Below, in pieces: positions 1-6,806 of a stretch of 15,381 nt of DNA (position 1 is the first letter of the stretch; every line of letters starts with the position of its first letter). Location: positions 1 to 15,381 of the forward strand of contig QMNJ01000020.1 in assembly GCA_003647715.1 (NCBI GenBank). The letters are read 5' to 3'. Source of the DNA: Candidatus Coatesiibacteriota bacterium. Its GTDB lineage: Bacteria; RBG-13-66-14; B26-G2. The notes below the pieces were generated by a model. It ran no database searches, had not been told where the DNA came from, and saw only the letters and a program-made list of their open reading frames with translations. A program made the translations under genes and the position numbers.

Positions 1-411
1 GTTCCGCTGCGCATAGAGGTGGGTCCTAGGGATATTGAGAGGGGAAGTTTGCCAGTGGTAAGAAGGCATAACAGAGAGAAGGAAGAGGTTGATATAGAGA
101 GTATAGATAAAGTGGTAAAAAAGATTCTGAAGAGAATTCAAGCAGAACTATATAAGAGAGCAGACCATTATCTTAAAGGGCACATCCAATTCACTGAGGA
201 CTATGAGGAGTTCAAGGTGCTGATAGATGAGAGGGCTGGGTTGATTATGGCTGGATGGTGTGGCGATGAAGAGTGTGAGGAGGCGGTGCAGGAGGAGACG
301 AAAGCAACGGTGAGGGTGATACCCCTTGAAGAGGTTAAATGGCAGGCGAAGAAATGTATAAGGTGCGGAAGGAAGGCGAAGAGGACCGTTTATTATGCAC
401 GAGCATATTGA
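1..411 (+). CDS. proS: Prolyl-tRNA synthetase, archaeal/eukaryal type, C-terminal part
   Basis: This is the 3' end of a gene that enters from outside the window; the frame is open from base 1. Prolyl-tRNA synthetase charges tRNA-Pro with proline in the cytosol. The visible start, VPLRIEVGPRDIERG, matches the anticodon-binding domain of class II synthetases. The protein ends in the extra C-terminal domain of the archaeal/eukaryal ProS form. That domain has two cysteines in WCGDEECE and two in CIRCG, likely a four-cysteine zinc site, and finishes in the typical aromatic tail VYYARAY. The longer bacterial type with an inserted editing domain lacks this tail. The next gene, apgM, begins 19 bases downstream on the same strand, so the two are probably co-transcribed. 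The N-terminal catalytic core is not in the window. Confidence 0.93.
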   Translation, partial: VPLRIEVGPRDIERGSLPVVRRHNREKEEVDIESIDKVVKKILKRIQAELYKRADHYLKGHIQFTEDYEEFKVLIDERAGLIMAGWCGDEECEEAVQEETKATVRVIPLEEVKWQAKKCIRCGRKAKRTVYYARAY

Positions 412-430
412 AAAGGATTAAGGTGATATT

Positions 431-1669
431 ATGGCGAAGGGTTTGATAATCATAGGTGATGGTATGGCGGGGAGGGGTGTCCCCGAACTCAATGGCAGGA
501 CCACCCTTGAGGTGAGTAAGACACCCAATATGGACAGAATGGCGAAGGAGGGGATATGTGGCATTGCAGACCCCATATCGCCGGGTGTGAGACCTGGAAG
601 TGATACCGCTCATCTTGCTATTCTTGGCTATGACCCATATAAGTATTATACAGGCAGGGGACCCTTTGAGGCAATTGGAGCGGGTCTTGAGGTGAAGCCG
701 GGTGATGTCGCCTTCAGGATGAACTTCGCCACTATAGATAGAAATGGCATAGTTGTTGACAGGAGGGCAGGAAGGATTCAGGAGAGTGATGGAACCGCAG
801 AGCTTGCGGGACTTATAAATGGCATTGAGATAGATGGTGTCAGGGTTTACTGTCGGCAGTCAACTGCTCATAGGGGTGCGGTGGTTCTGAGGGGTGAGGG
901 GCTTTCGCCGGAGATTAGCGATACTGACCCGCACAGGGAGGGTATGCCGGTTATGAAGAGCAAACCACTCTCAGAGGGGGCGGAGAAGACCGCGGAGGTG
1001 GTGAACAAACTGACGGAGGTAATCGCTGAGATGTTTTCAAGAAGTCCTGTCAATGAGAGCAGGAAGAATGAAGGTAAGAACCCGGCGAATATTGCCCTTC
1101 TGAGGGGGGCAGGAGCTGCACCGCATGTTGAATTGTTTGAGAAGAAGTATGGTATTAAAGGTTCTGCTGTGGTTGAGGTGGGCTTGATAAAGGGCATAGC
1201 TAGGTATCTCGGTCTTGAACTGTTAGAGGCGCCGGCAGCAACCGGGGGGATGGATACCAGCCCCACATCAATGGCAGAGACCACGATAAGGGCGCTATCC
1301 ACCTATGATTTCGTGATTACCAATATGAAGGCGCCTGACCTCGGAGGTCACGATGGTGACTTTGAGATGAAGATAAAAGCCATTGAGATGGTGGATGAGA
1401 TGGTGGGTTTTATCATAGGTGGTCTCAGTAAGGTGGAGGATGATGTTCATATTATAGTATCCGCAGACCATGCCACACCAACCACCTATATGGACCATAC
1501 TGGAGATTTTGTGCCATTAATCGTCTGGGGACCCAATGTGGTTTCTGATAGTGTTTCTAATTACTCCGAGCGAGCGTGCATGGGCGGGGGGATATGTAGA
1601 ATAAGGTTTGCTGATTACCTTCCCATTCTATTCAATCTTATGGGTATAAGCGAGAAATTTGGAGCATAG
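431..1669 (+). CDS. apgM: 2,3-bisphosphoglycerate-independent phosphoglycerate mutase, archaeal (ApgM) type
   Basis: This enzyme interconverts 3-phosphoglycerate and 2-phosphoglycerate in glycolysis and gluconeogenesis, in the cytosol. The 412 residues are full length for the ApgM branch of the alkaline phosphatase superfamily and shorter than the roughly 510-residue bacterial GpmI. Metal-site and catalytic motifs are visible: IGDGM with D10; GSDTAH with the likely phospho-accepting S57; DLGGHDGD (D303, H307); SADHATP (D346, H347); and MDHTGD (H356). The opening MAKGLIIIGDGM and the phrase GYDPYKYYTGRGPFEAIGAG are typical of the family. The ATG is preceded by AAGGTGA at 5 bases spacing. The gene follows proS closely and converges on the radical SAM gene, with 10 bases between the stop codons and no terminator-like hairpin in that gap. 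Confidence 0.95.
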   Translation: MAKGLIIIGDGMAGRGVPELNGRTTLEVSKTPNMDRMAKEGICGIADPISPGVRPGSDTAHLAILGYDPYKYYTGRGPFEAIGAGLEVKPGDVAFRMNFATIDRNGIVVDRRAGRIQESDGTAELAGLINGIEIDGVRVYCRQSTAHRGAVVLRGEGLSPEISDTDPHREGMPVMKSKPLSEGAEKTAEVVNKLTEVIAEMFSRSPVNESRKNEGKNPANIALLRGAGAAPHVELFEKKYGIKGSAVVEVGLIKGIARYLGLELLEAPAATGGMDTSPTSMAETTIRALSTYDFVITNMKAPDLGGHDGDFEMKIKAIEMVDEMVGFIIGGLSKVEDDVHIIVSADHATPTTYMDHTGDFVPLIVWGPNVVSDSVSNYSERACMGGGICRIRFADYLPILFNLMGISEKFGA

Positions 1670-1679
1670 CAGGGGTTTG

Positions 1680-3263
1680 TTATAGCAATCTTATGTGGTC
1701 CCATGGTTTTATTCCATCAGGTGTTGGTATGAACTTCTCTTCCTCCTTTGAAACATTTCTTAATTTCTTCGATTTGAGTGAACTGGTCAAATACTCACTC
1801 ACCCTTCTATCGCCAAGGGAGAGCAATCGTTGAATTCTCCCCTGCCTTACACTCTTGCTCTTCACCTCTCCAAGGTTTTCCCTGTATATTGCTCTTGTTA
1901 GGTTCAAAAATGCTTTCTTCAAATCCTTCTCTGACGGTAGTTCATAAAAAGCCATAGGTGTCTGCGCCTTGGGAGTGAATGGATTCACAGAGATGGTTAT
2001 ATGCCCCTTATAGTTCGTGTGTATTCGTTCAATTAGTGTGATAATTGAATCTACTTCATCCTGTGGCTTGGTGGTTAAACCTAAAATGAAATAGAGTTTC
2101 AGTTTTGGTATGGCTAGGGAGTTAATATTACTTGCGAACTCTATGAACTCTTCTGTGGTGGTGTCTTTGCCTATTTTCTTTCTCAACGAATCGTCGCCGA
2201 CCTCTGGAGCAATGGTTATGGTGTGAATACCCAGTTTTTTTAGTAAAGATAAATAGTCGGGTTTCAGAAGCTCAGCTCTTGAAGAAGGCAGTCCCAGATT
2301 TAACTCGTTGGCGAGAAGTATGTTGAGAATATCCAGGAACTTCGGATGGTTGGCTATGGCAGAGCCGATAATAGAGATATGATTGAATTTGTCACCAAGT
2401 TTGTCTTTTGCATTTTGTAGCTCTTTCTCAAATACACCAATGTCAATGAACCGAGGTGGGTAATTGGCATATCGGTAAAGGCAGAACCCACACTCATAGG
2501 GACAGCCCCGACTTATTTCAATCATAAATGAGCAAGAGAACTTGGTGTGTTTTGTTATAAGTATGGACTTAGATGGGTCGTCATTTATCGTCTTAGCACA
2601 TGCTCTTTTTATGAAATCAGGGGTGTCTCCAGTTATGGGGTGGAAAGATGATAGATTATCTCGCCAGTAGGTGGCTCTATATAGTGCGGGGATATAGACA
2701 CCTCGCATGGTTGATATCTTTTTTAGTGCCTCCATACGGGGTATTCCTGTGCGATGAAGATTGAGAAGTTTTCTCAGGATGTCAATGAAGCCGTCCTCAA
2801 GGTCTCCAATAAAGACGATGTCTGCAAAGTCGGCTAATGGTTCGGGATTTGCCGTTGGAACAGCTCCCACGAATATGACAAATGGTGCGTCTTCTCCCCT
2901 CTCTTTTGATAGAAGGGGTATGCCTCCGCTCTTCAGGCAGATGAGAGCATTGAGCATATCCAGTTCATAGGATAAACTTATGGCGGTGATATTAAACTTT
3001 CTAAATTGAGTTCTGGTAAAGAATGAGTATCCGGGCTTCAATATTTCGGGGTCATAAAATGCTCTTTCAACTGATAGATTGCCAGATTCTAACATTCTGA
3101 TTATAAGTTTGTGGTATTCAAGGTTGGACATAGCTATCCAGTAGTTGTTTGGGTAAAGCGCTACGGTTGAAAATTCACCCTCTATGGGCTGATTGATGAG
3201 CCAGGTCTCGTCAGCGAGAATTTCGTTTGTGTTTATTCTCTTCCTTCCAGGTCTTAATCTCAC
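1680..3263 (-). CDS. B12-binding-domain radical SAM protein, function unknown
   Basis: This is a 527-residue radical SAM enzyme. An N-terminal cobalamin-binding-like (Rossmann) region covers roughly residues 28-185, with family phrases YPNNYWIAMSNLEY, ISLSYELDML and PEPLADFADIVFIGD. The radical SAM core begins near residue 245 with the CxxxCxxC cluster motif CPYECGFC (C254, C258, C261), which binds a 4Fe-4S cluster and S-adenosylmethionine. The phrase SVNPFTPKAQTPM is typical of B12-type radical SAM proteins of COG1032, and the N-terminus resembles the uncharacterised TIGR03960 group. The substrate cannot be read from the sequence; methylation or another modification of RNA, protein or lipid is possible. 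The GTG start is chosen because it is the only start codon between the upstream in-frame stop and the conserved region. It is the last gene of the minus-strand operon, 28 bases after the TPR gene. Confidence 0.85.
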   Translation of the reverse strand: MRLRPGRKRINTNEILADETWLINQPIEGEFSTVALYPNNYWIAMSNLEYHKLIIRMLESGNLSVERAFYDPEILKPGYSFFTRTQFRKFNITAISLSYELDMLNALICLKSGGIPLLSKERGEDAPFVIFVGAVPTANPEPLADFADIVFIGDLEDGFIDILRKLLNLHRTGIPRMEALKKISTMRGVYIPALYRATYWRDNLSSFHPITGDTPDFIKRACAKTINDDPSKSILITKHTKFSCSFMIEISRGCPYECGFCLYRYANYPPRFIDIGVFEKELQNAKDKLGDKFNHISIIGSAIANHPKFLDILNILLANELNLGLPSSRAELLKPDYLSLLKKLGIHTITIAPEVGDDSLRKKIGKDTTTEEFIEFASNINSLAIPKLKLYFILGLTTKPQDEVDSIITLIERIHTNYKGHITISVNPFTPKAQTPMAFYELPSEKDLKKAFLNLTRAIYRENLGEVKSKSVRQGRIQRLLSLGDRRVSEYLTSSLKSKKLRNVSKEEEKFIPTPDGIKPWDHIRLL

Positions 3264-3291
3264 CCGCTTGAACCACCCATAATCACTATGG

Positions 3292-4275
3292 TTATTTGCT
3301 CATCGCATATAGTTGTATATACTGGTCCATATATGTATTATTCATAATGTCTATATCAATGGCTTTCTTTATGTATTCTATTGCATTCTTATAGTCCTTC
3401 TTCAACGAGTAGGCATAAGATATTGTTGCAAGCATCTTGCCCTTGTATGCTTCCTGCTCAAAGTTAAGCTCCATTCCCTTTTTCAAAGTATCTATTGCTT
3501 CATCTATCTTGTTCTGGGCTAGATAAAAGTTGCCATACAATAGGTATGTCTCGCCTCTGTTTGGGTATTTTGTAATTATCTCTTTTATGGTATTTTCTGC
3601 CGCTTCATAGTTTCCCGTTGTGATATATATTTGAGCCATAAGTTCCATACAAGTTGCTTTTCTCTCTCCTTCAGGTGCATAGGTTATCGCTTTATTGGTC
3701 TCCTCAATCGCCTGGTCAAGTTTGCCTTCTGATATGTATATATGTGCCATCCCCTTGTGTCCCGCATAATGGTTCTCATTCAGTGTAAGACATTTCTTAA
3801 ATCTTTCCCTCGCCAGTTGCTGGAATGCGTTAGATTGTGCGGTAAGGAGTGATTTGTCCATATAACTCAAACCCATCATCTGGGATGAGATAAGGTAATC
3901 GTATGAGAGGCGGAGGTATATGAATCCAAGTGCATAGTTGCCCTCTATATGGTCTGGTCTGATATTAAGCAATTCCTGGATGTTATCCATTGCTGATTCA
4001 TATCGTTCAAAGGATATATCTGTCTTTGCCTTATCAAAATAATATTCTACCTGGCACTCTTTTTTGTTAGTTTCTACCTGATTTATTTTAGTGAATTCAG
4101 GGTAGAGCACCATTATATCTCTATATAACTCAACTGCTTTATCATACTCTTCTGCTTTCTGATAGAGTTGTGCTTGGTTGAATAATTCCTGTGCTTTTTC
4201 TTCAGCACTCTTCTCGCAACTAACAATTGTTAATAAGAAAATCAAAACGATTATTAAAGCGATTGTCTTTCTCAT
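3292..4275 (-). CDS. TPR-repeat lipoprotein
   Basis: This is a 327-residue predicted lipoprotein. The N-terminus MRKTIALIIVLIFLLTIVSC is a basic start plus a hydrophobic stretch, ending in a lipobox-like IVSC with C20 as the likely lipidated residue. The I at -3 is slightly off the usual L. The rest is tetratricopeptide repeats. Clear units lie near residues 28-61 (AEEYDKAVELYRDIMVLYP), 76-109, 150-200 (GKLDQAIEETNKAITYAP), 205-238 (GNYEAAENTIKEIITKYP), 240-272 (NKIDEAIDTLKKGMEL) and 280-312 (KDYKNAIEYIKKAIDI). Such proteins usually act as scaffolds in envelope assembly; the partner here is unknown. The ATG has an AAGGAG site 5 bases upstream. It lies downstream of dnaJ with a hairpin between them. 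Lnt, encoded in this window, would be expected to acylate it. Confidence 0.85.
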   Translation of the reverse strand: MRKTIALIIVLIFLLTIVSCEKSAEEKAQELFNQAQLYQKAEEYDKAVELYRDIMVLYPEFTKINQVETNKKECQVEYYFDKAKTDISFERYESAMDNIQELLNIRPDHIEGNYALGFIYLRLSYDYLISSQMMGLSYMDKSLLTAQSNAFQQLARERFKKCLTLNENHYAGHKGMAHIYISEGKLDQAIEETNKAITYAPEGERKATCMELMAQIYITTGNYEAAENTIKEIITKYPNRGETYLLYGNFYLAQNKIDEAIDTLKKGMELNFEQEAYKGKMLATISYAYSLKKDYKNAIEYIKKAIDIDIMNNTYMDQYIQLYAMSK

Positions 4276-4292
4276 AATTTCTCCTTTCTAAT

Positions 4293-4316
4293 GTAAATAC
4301 ACGAACTTGTATTTAC
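4293..4316 (-). repeat. Intercistronic 9-bp hairpin between dnaJ and the TPR lipoprotein gene
   Basis: The arms GTAAATACA (4293-4301) and TGTATTTAC (4308-4316) are perfect inverted repeats around a 6-base loop. They fill most of the 37-base gap, and the right arm contains the dnaJ TAA stop. In transcript direction the stem is followed by ATTAGAAAGGAG, which is the ribosome binding site of the TPR gene, not a U-run. An intrinsic terminator is therefore unlikely. It could be an mRNA-stabilising or processing element or a DNA operator. The inverted repeat is seen directly; the role is inference. Confidence 0.6.
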
Positions 4317-5380
4317 CTATTACTTTCTGAAATCTCTTTCAACCTCTTGTAAAGTTTCTTCTCCTCCCTACTAAGCTTCTTCGGTGTCTTTATGATAACA
4401 TCAATGATAAGGTCTCCATAACCCCTGTTGTTCAGTTTCTTCATTCCTCTACCCCGAATGGTTATTGTATCATTACTCTGGATTCCCGCTGGTATCTTAA
4501 CCTCAATGTTCCCATTTAGGGTTTTGAAGGGGATAATATCTCCCAACACCGCCTGTGGAAATGTTATCTCTATCTCACTTCTGAGATTGTCCCCCTCCCT
4601 CCTGAAGATATTGTGCGGTTTGAGGTGAATGTAGATGTAGAGGTCGCCTGCGGGTCCACCTCTTATGCCAGCATTACCCTCCCCCGATATTTTCACCCTG
4701 GTTCCCTCATCCACACCTGCAGGTATTTCCAGTTTCAGTTTGGCTTTACCTCTCACCCTTCCAACCCCACCGCATTTCTTGCATGGATTTCTCAGTATGT
4801 AACCGCTACCTCCGCATAGGTCGCATGTGGTTGCCACAGTGAAGAAGCCCCTTGAGAGTGCGACCTGACCCTCTCCATTACACCTGGTGCAGATGGTAAA
4901 TGCCTCCTTGCCTTCTAAACTACCGTATCCATTGCAATCTGGACATATCTTCATTTTGTCAAATGTAATTTCAAACTCTTTGCCTGAATATGCTTCTTCC
5001 AGTGAGATTGATAGGTCATATCGGAGGTCTTCACCACTTTCGGGACCAGGCTTTCTTCTCCTTCTCCTTCTGGTGCCGAACAGGTCACTAAATACATCGT
5101 CAAAGAAGGTGCTGAATATCTCATCAACTGATGTGAATCCAGCGAATCCCCTCTGCTTGAGACCATTTATGCCATAAGTGTCATAGACCTGGCGCTTGTG
5201 GGGGTCAGATAGAACCTGATATGCCTCAGAAGCCCGCTTGAAGAACTCCTCCGCCTCAGGTTCTGGATTTACATCGGGGTGGAATTTCTTGGCAATATTA
5301 CGATAAGCCCTCTTTATTTCTTCAGTGGTAGCATTTGGAGAGACACCAAGAATTTCATAGTAGTCCTTTTCATCCGCCAT
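4313..5380 (-). CDS. dnaJ: Class A (type I) DnaJ/Hsp40 co-chaperone
   Basis: DnaJ delivers unfolded proteins to DnaK and stimulates its ATPase. The 355 residues contain a complete J domain (1-70) with H34-P35-D36. A short G/F region (71-118) contains six consecutive arginines at 104-109. Four CxxCxGxG zinc modules follow, with cysteines at 146/149, 164/167, 186/189 and 200/203. The C-terminal substrate-binding domains run to the end. The length is close to the usual 370-380; the G/F region is short. The ATG at 5380 overlaps the stop of the upstream gene by one base (TGATG) and has GAGGTGG 7 bases upstream, so it is preferred over the in-frame TTG at 5383. No dnaK or grpE is adjacent, and sitting between a transglutaminase-like gene and a TPR lipoprotein gene is unusual for dnaJ. 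It may be a specialised paralogue. Confidence 0.95.
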   Translation of the reverse strand: MADEKDYYEILGVSPNATTEEIKRAYRNIAKKFHPDVNPEPEAEEFFKRASEAYQVLSDPHKRQVYDTYGINGLKQRGFAGFTSVDEIFSTFFDDVFSDLFGTRRRRRRKPGPESGEDLRYDLSISLEEAYSGKEFEITFDKMKICPDCNGYGSLEGKEAFTICTRCNGEGQVALSRGFFTVATTCDLCGGSGYILRNPCKKCGGVGRVRGKAKLKLEIPAGVDEGTRVKISGEGNAGIRGGPAGDLYIYIHLKPHNIFRREGDNLRSEIEITFPQAVLGDIIPFKTLNGNIEVKIPAGIQSNDTITIRGRGMKKLNNRGYGDLIIDVIIKTPKKLSREEKKLYKRLKEISESNR

Positions 5381-6738
5381 CAATCAACCACCTCTATTCT
5401 CTTGATATTCAGTGCTTCTATTAATAGTTTTAAGGTGTAAATATCCATCCCTCCTTCGGGGGGAAGGTTGATTAATTTTATGTGTTGGACGCTCATTGTT
5501 CCAATGGTGGGGTCAAGTGGTTGCCAGCCCTTGTCCCAGTATTCTACCCACATATGATAGTAGAAGTAATCCCCAGACCTGAGGAGCCCCACAACCCCTC
5601 TCGCAGGTATTCCTGCGGTTCTCAATAGTCCCACAAGGAGGTAGGTATGTTCACTGCAGTCACCTCCACCATAATCAAGGGCGCTTAATGCATCACCCTG
5701 TATCTGGCTGAAATCCTTTTTTACCAGTGTTTTGCTTACCCACTTTGAAAGTGCCTTGGCAAGAGCCCTCTTCCCCCCAGAGTTTTCTCTCTCAACGCTG
5801 GTGATTATCTTCATCAGACGCTCATCTCCTGTCCAATATGGCGAACCAGATGAGAGATATGCGTCTCCTTCTATCTTCTCTACTCTCCTCTTGTGGACAT
5901 ATACCTGAACTGTATCTTCGCTTATGTAACTGACTTCCTGGAAGTCACCATCCGGAAAGAGTCCCTCAGATATCTCTCCATTGAAGTGTAGGTTGAATCT
6001 TCTTGCGCTATCTGAACCGAAAACTCCTACTCTGAATGTCTCTATTATGTCAAACTCATTTGCCAATTCAAGAGAACCTGGCTTTATTGTAAGTGGTATT
6101 CCAAGGGAACTATCATAGACAAATGTGAGCCATCCCAGATGGTCAGTTCTGTAAATAGTTGGTTTATATTCAGATAGATTGTCTTTACATATCACCTCAT
6201 ACCCGCTATCTGTTTTACTGATGGTTATGCGGGTCTTTATGAAATCCACAAACTGGGGGTAAAAGACATCGGTGGTTATTTCGCTTATGTCTTCTCTTAT
6301 GATAGGTAGCATAAATATCATATCGTCAAGTATGAAGTCATTGTCCCACTTCATTCTGGTGGGTTTTATCTCCTTCCCATTATTAGAACCAGTTAGGGTT
6401 ATTAAATTACCCACTATCTCACCTGATATCTCTCTGAGCCCCGTATTGCTATTCTCGGTGTAGGAGAAAGAGACGGGGGAACCATCTGAGTTAAGTTTTA
6501 TATTCTCATTGAGAGTGAGTGTCACCTTCTCACCACTCCTCACTATCTCAATATTTATCTCTCTCTCCTGCAGTAGATAGTCACCCTCAACCGCCCTGGT
6601 GACGGTCATTTCACCTATTGGTAATTCATTTATAGAGATGATGTAGTTCCTCTCGCCGATAAATGATTCTATATCAACATCACCCATTATGGCGATGGGT
6701 AGAAAGAATACCAATGTTAGACAAAGTATTCTGCCCAT
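5380..6738 (-). CDS. Secreted transglutaminase-like (papain-fold) protein
   Basis: This 452-residue protein has an N-terminal signal sequence (MGRILCLTLVFFLPIAIMG) with probable cleavage near residue 19, and no lipobox. Residues 20-290 are beta-rich and unassigned. A transglutaminase-like domain covers about 300-430. It carries a full catalytic triad: C361 in GGDCSEHTYLLVGLLR, H395 in YYHMWVEYW and D409 in LDPTIG. In bacteria this fold usually acts as a protease or amidase, not as a cross-linker, and the true activity here is unknown. Its location would be periplasmic or external. It is the first gene of the minus-strand operon, with dnaJ translationally coupled to its stop. The ATG has AAGG about 8 bases upstream. 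It diverges from the FG-GAP protein gene across a 68-bp promoter region. Confidence 0.85.
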   Translation of the reverse strand: MGRILCLTLVFFLPIAIMGDVDIESFIGERNYIISINELPIGEMTVTRAVEGDYLLQEREINIEIVRSGEKVTLTLNENIKLNSDGSPVSFSYTENSNTGLREISGEIVGNLITLTGSNNGKEIKPTRMKWDNDFILDDMIFMLPIIREDISEITTDVFYPQFVDFIKTRITISKTDSGYEVICKDNLSEYKPTIYRTDHLGWLTFVYDSSLGIPLTIKPGSLELANEFDIIETFRVGVFGSDSARRFNLHFNGEISEGLFPDGDFQEVSYISEDTVQVYVHKRRVEKIEGDAYLSSGSPYWTGDERLMKIITSVERENSGGKRALAKALSKWVSKTLVKKDFSQIQGDALSALDYGGGDCSEHTYLLVGLLRTAGIPARGVVGLLRSGDYFYYHMWVEYWDKGWQPLDPTIGTMSVQHIKLINLPPEGGMDIYTLKLLIEALNIKRIEVVD

Positions 6739-6759
6739 TTTCTCTCAACCTTCTATCCT

Positions 6760-6765
6760 ATCATA
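6760..6765 (-). promoter_or_regulatory. Candidate -10 box for the minus-strand operon
   Basis: Read on the minus strand, 6765-6760 is TATGAT, matching four to five of the six positions of the TATAAT consensus. It would start transcription about 15 bases ahead of the transglutaminase-like ATG. No convincing -35 hexamer is seen at the right distance. It abuts the -35 box proposed for the divergent gene, so the two promoters would share this short region. Support is weak. Confidence 0.3.
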
Positions 6766-6794
6766 TTGAATAAACCTTTTGAATAGAATATAAT
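6766..6794 (+). promoter_or_regulatory. Sigma70-like promoter for the FG-GAP protein gene
   Basis: TTGAAT (6766-6771) and a perfect TATAAT (6789-6794) are separated by exactly 17 bases. The predicted start of transcription is around 6801, only about 6 bases before the ATG at 6807. No Shine-Dalgarno sequence lies before that ATG, so the message would be leaderless or nearly so. The hexamers and spacing are read from the sequence; promoter activity is inferred. Confidence 0.6.
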
Positions 6795-6806
6795 TATATA
6801 AGTATT

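Noticed and set aside
868..1302. 144-residue minus-strand open frame inside apgM
   Set aside because: It lies fully opposite a strongly conserved gene, has low-complexity Ser/Pro-rich content and matches no family; it is a shadow frame.
1660..1700. Bidirectional terminator between the convergent apgM and radical SAM genes
   Set aside because: The gap is 10 bases and I see no stable stem or T-run there.
4293..4316. Intrinsic terminator after dnaJ
   Set aside because: The stem is AT-rich and is not followed by a U-run in the transcript; a ribosome binding site follows directly.
4887..5177. 96-residue plus-strand open frame opposite dnaJ
   Set aside because: It is antisense to the conserved zinc-finger and G/F regions and has no ribosome binding site or family resemblance.
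5381..5383. TTG as the dnaJ start
   Set aside because: The ATG two codons in (5380) has better spacing to GAGGTGG and gives the usual short lead into the J domain.
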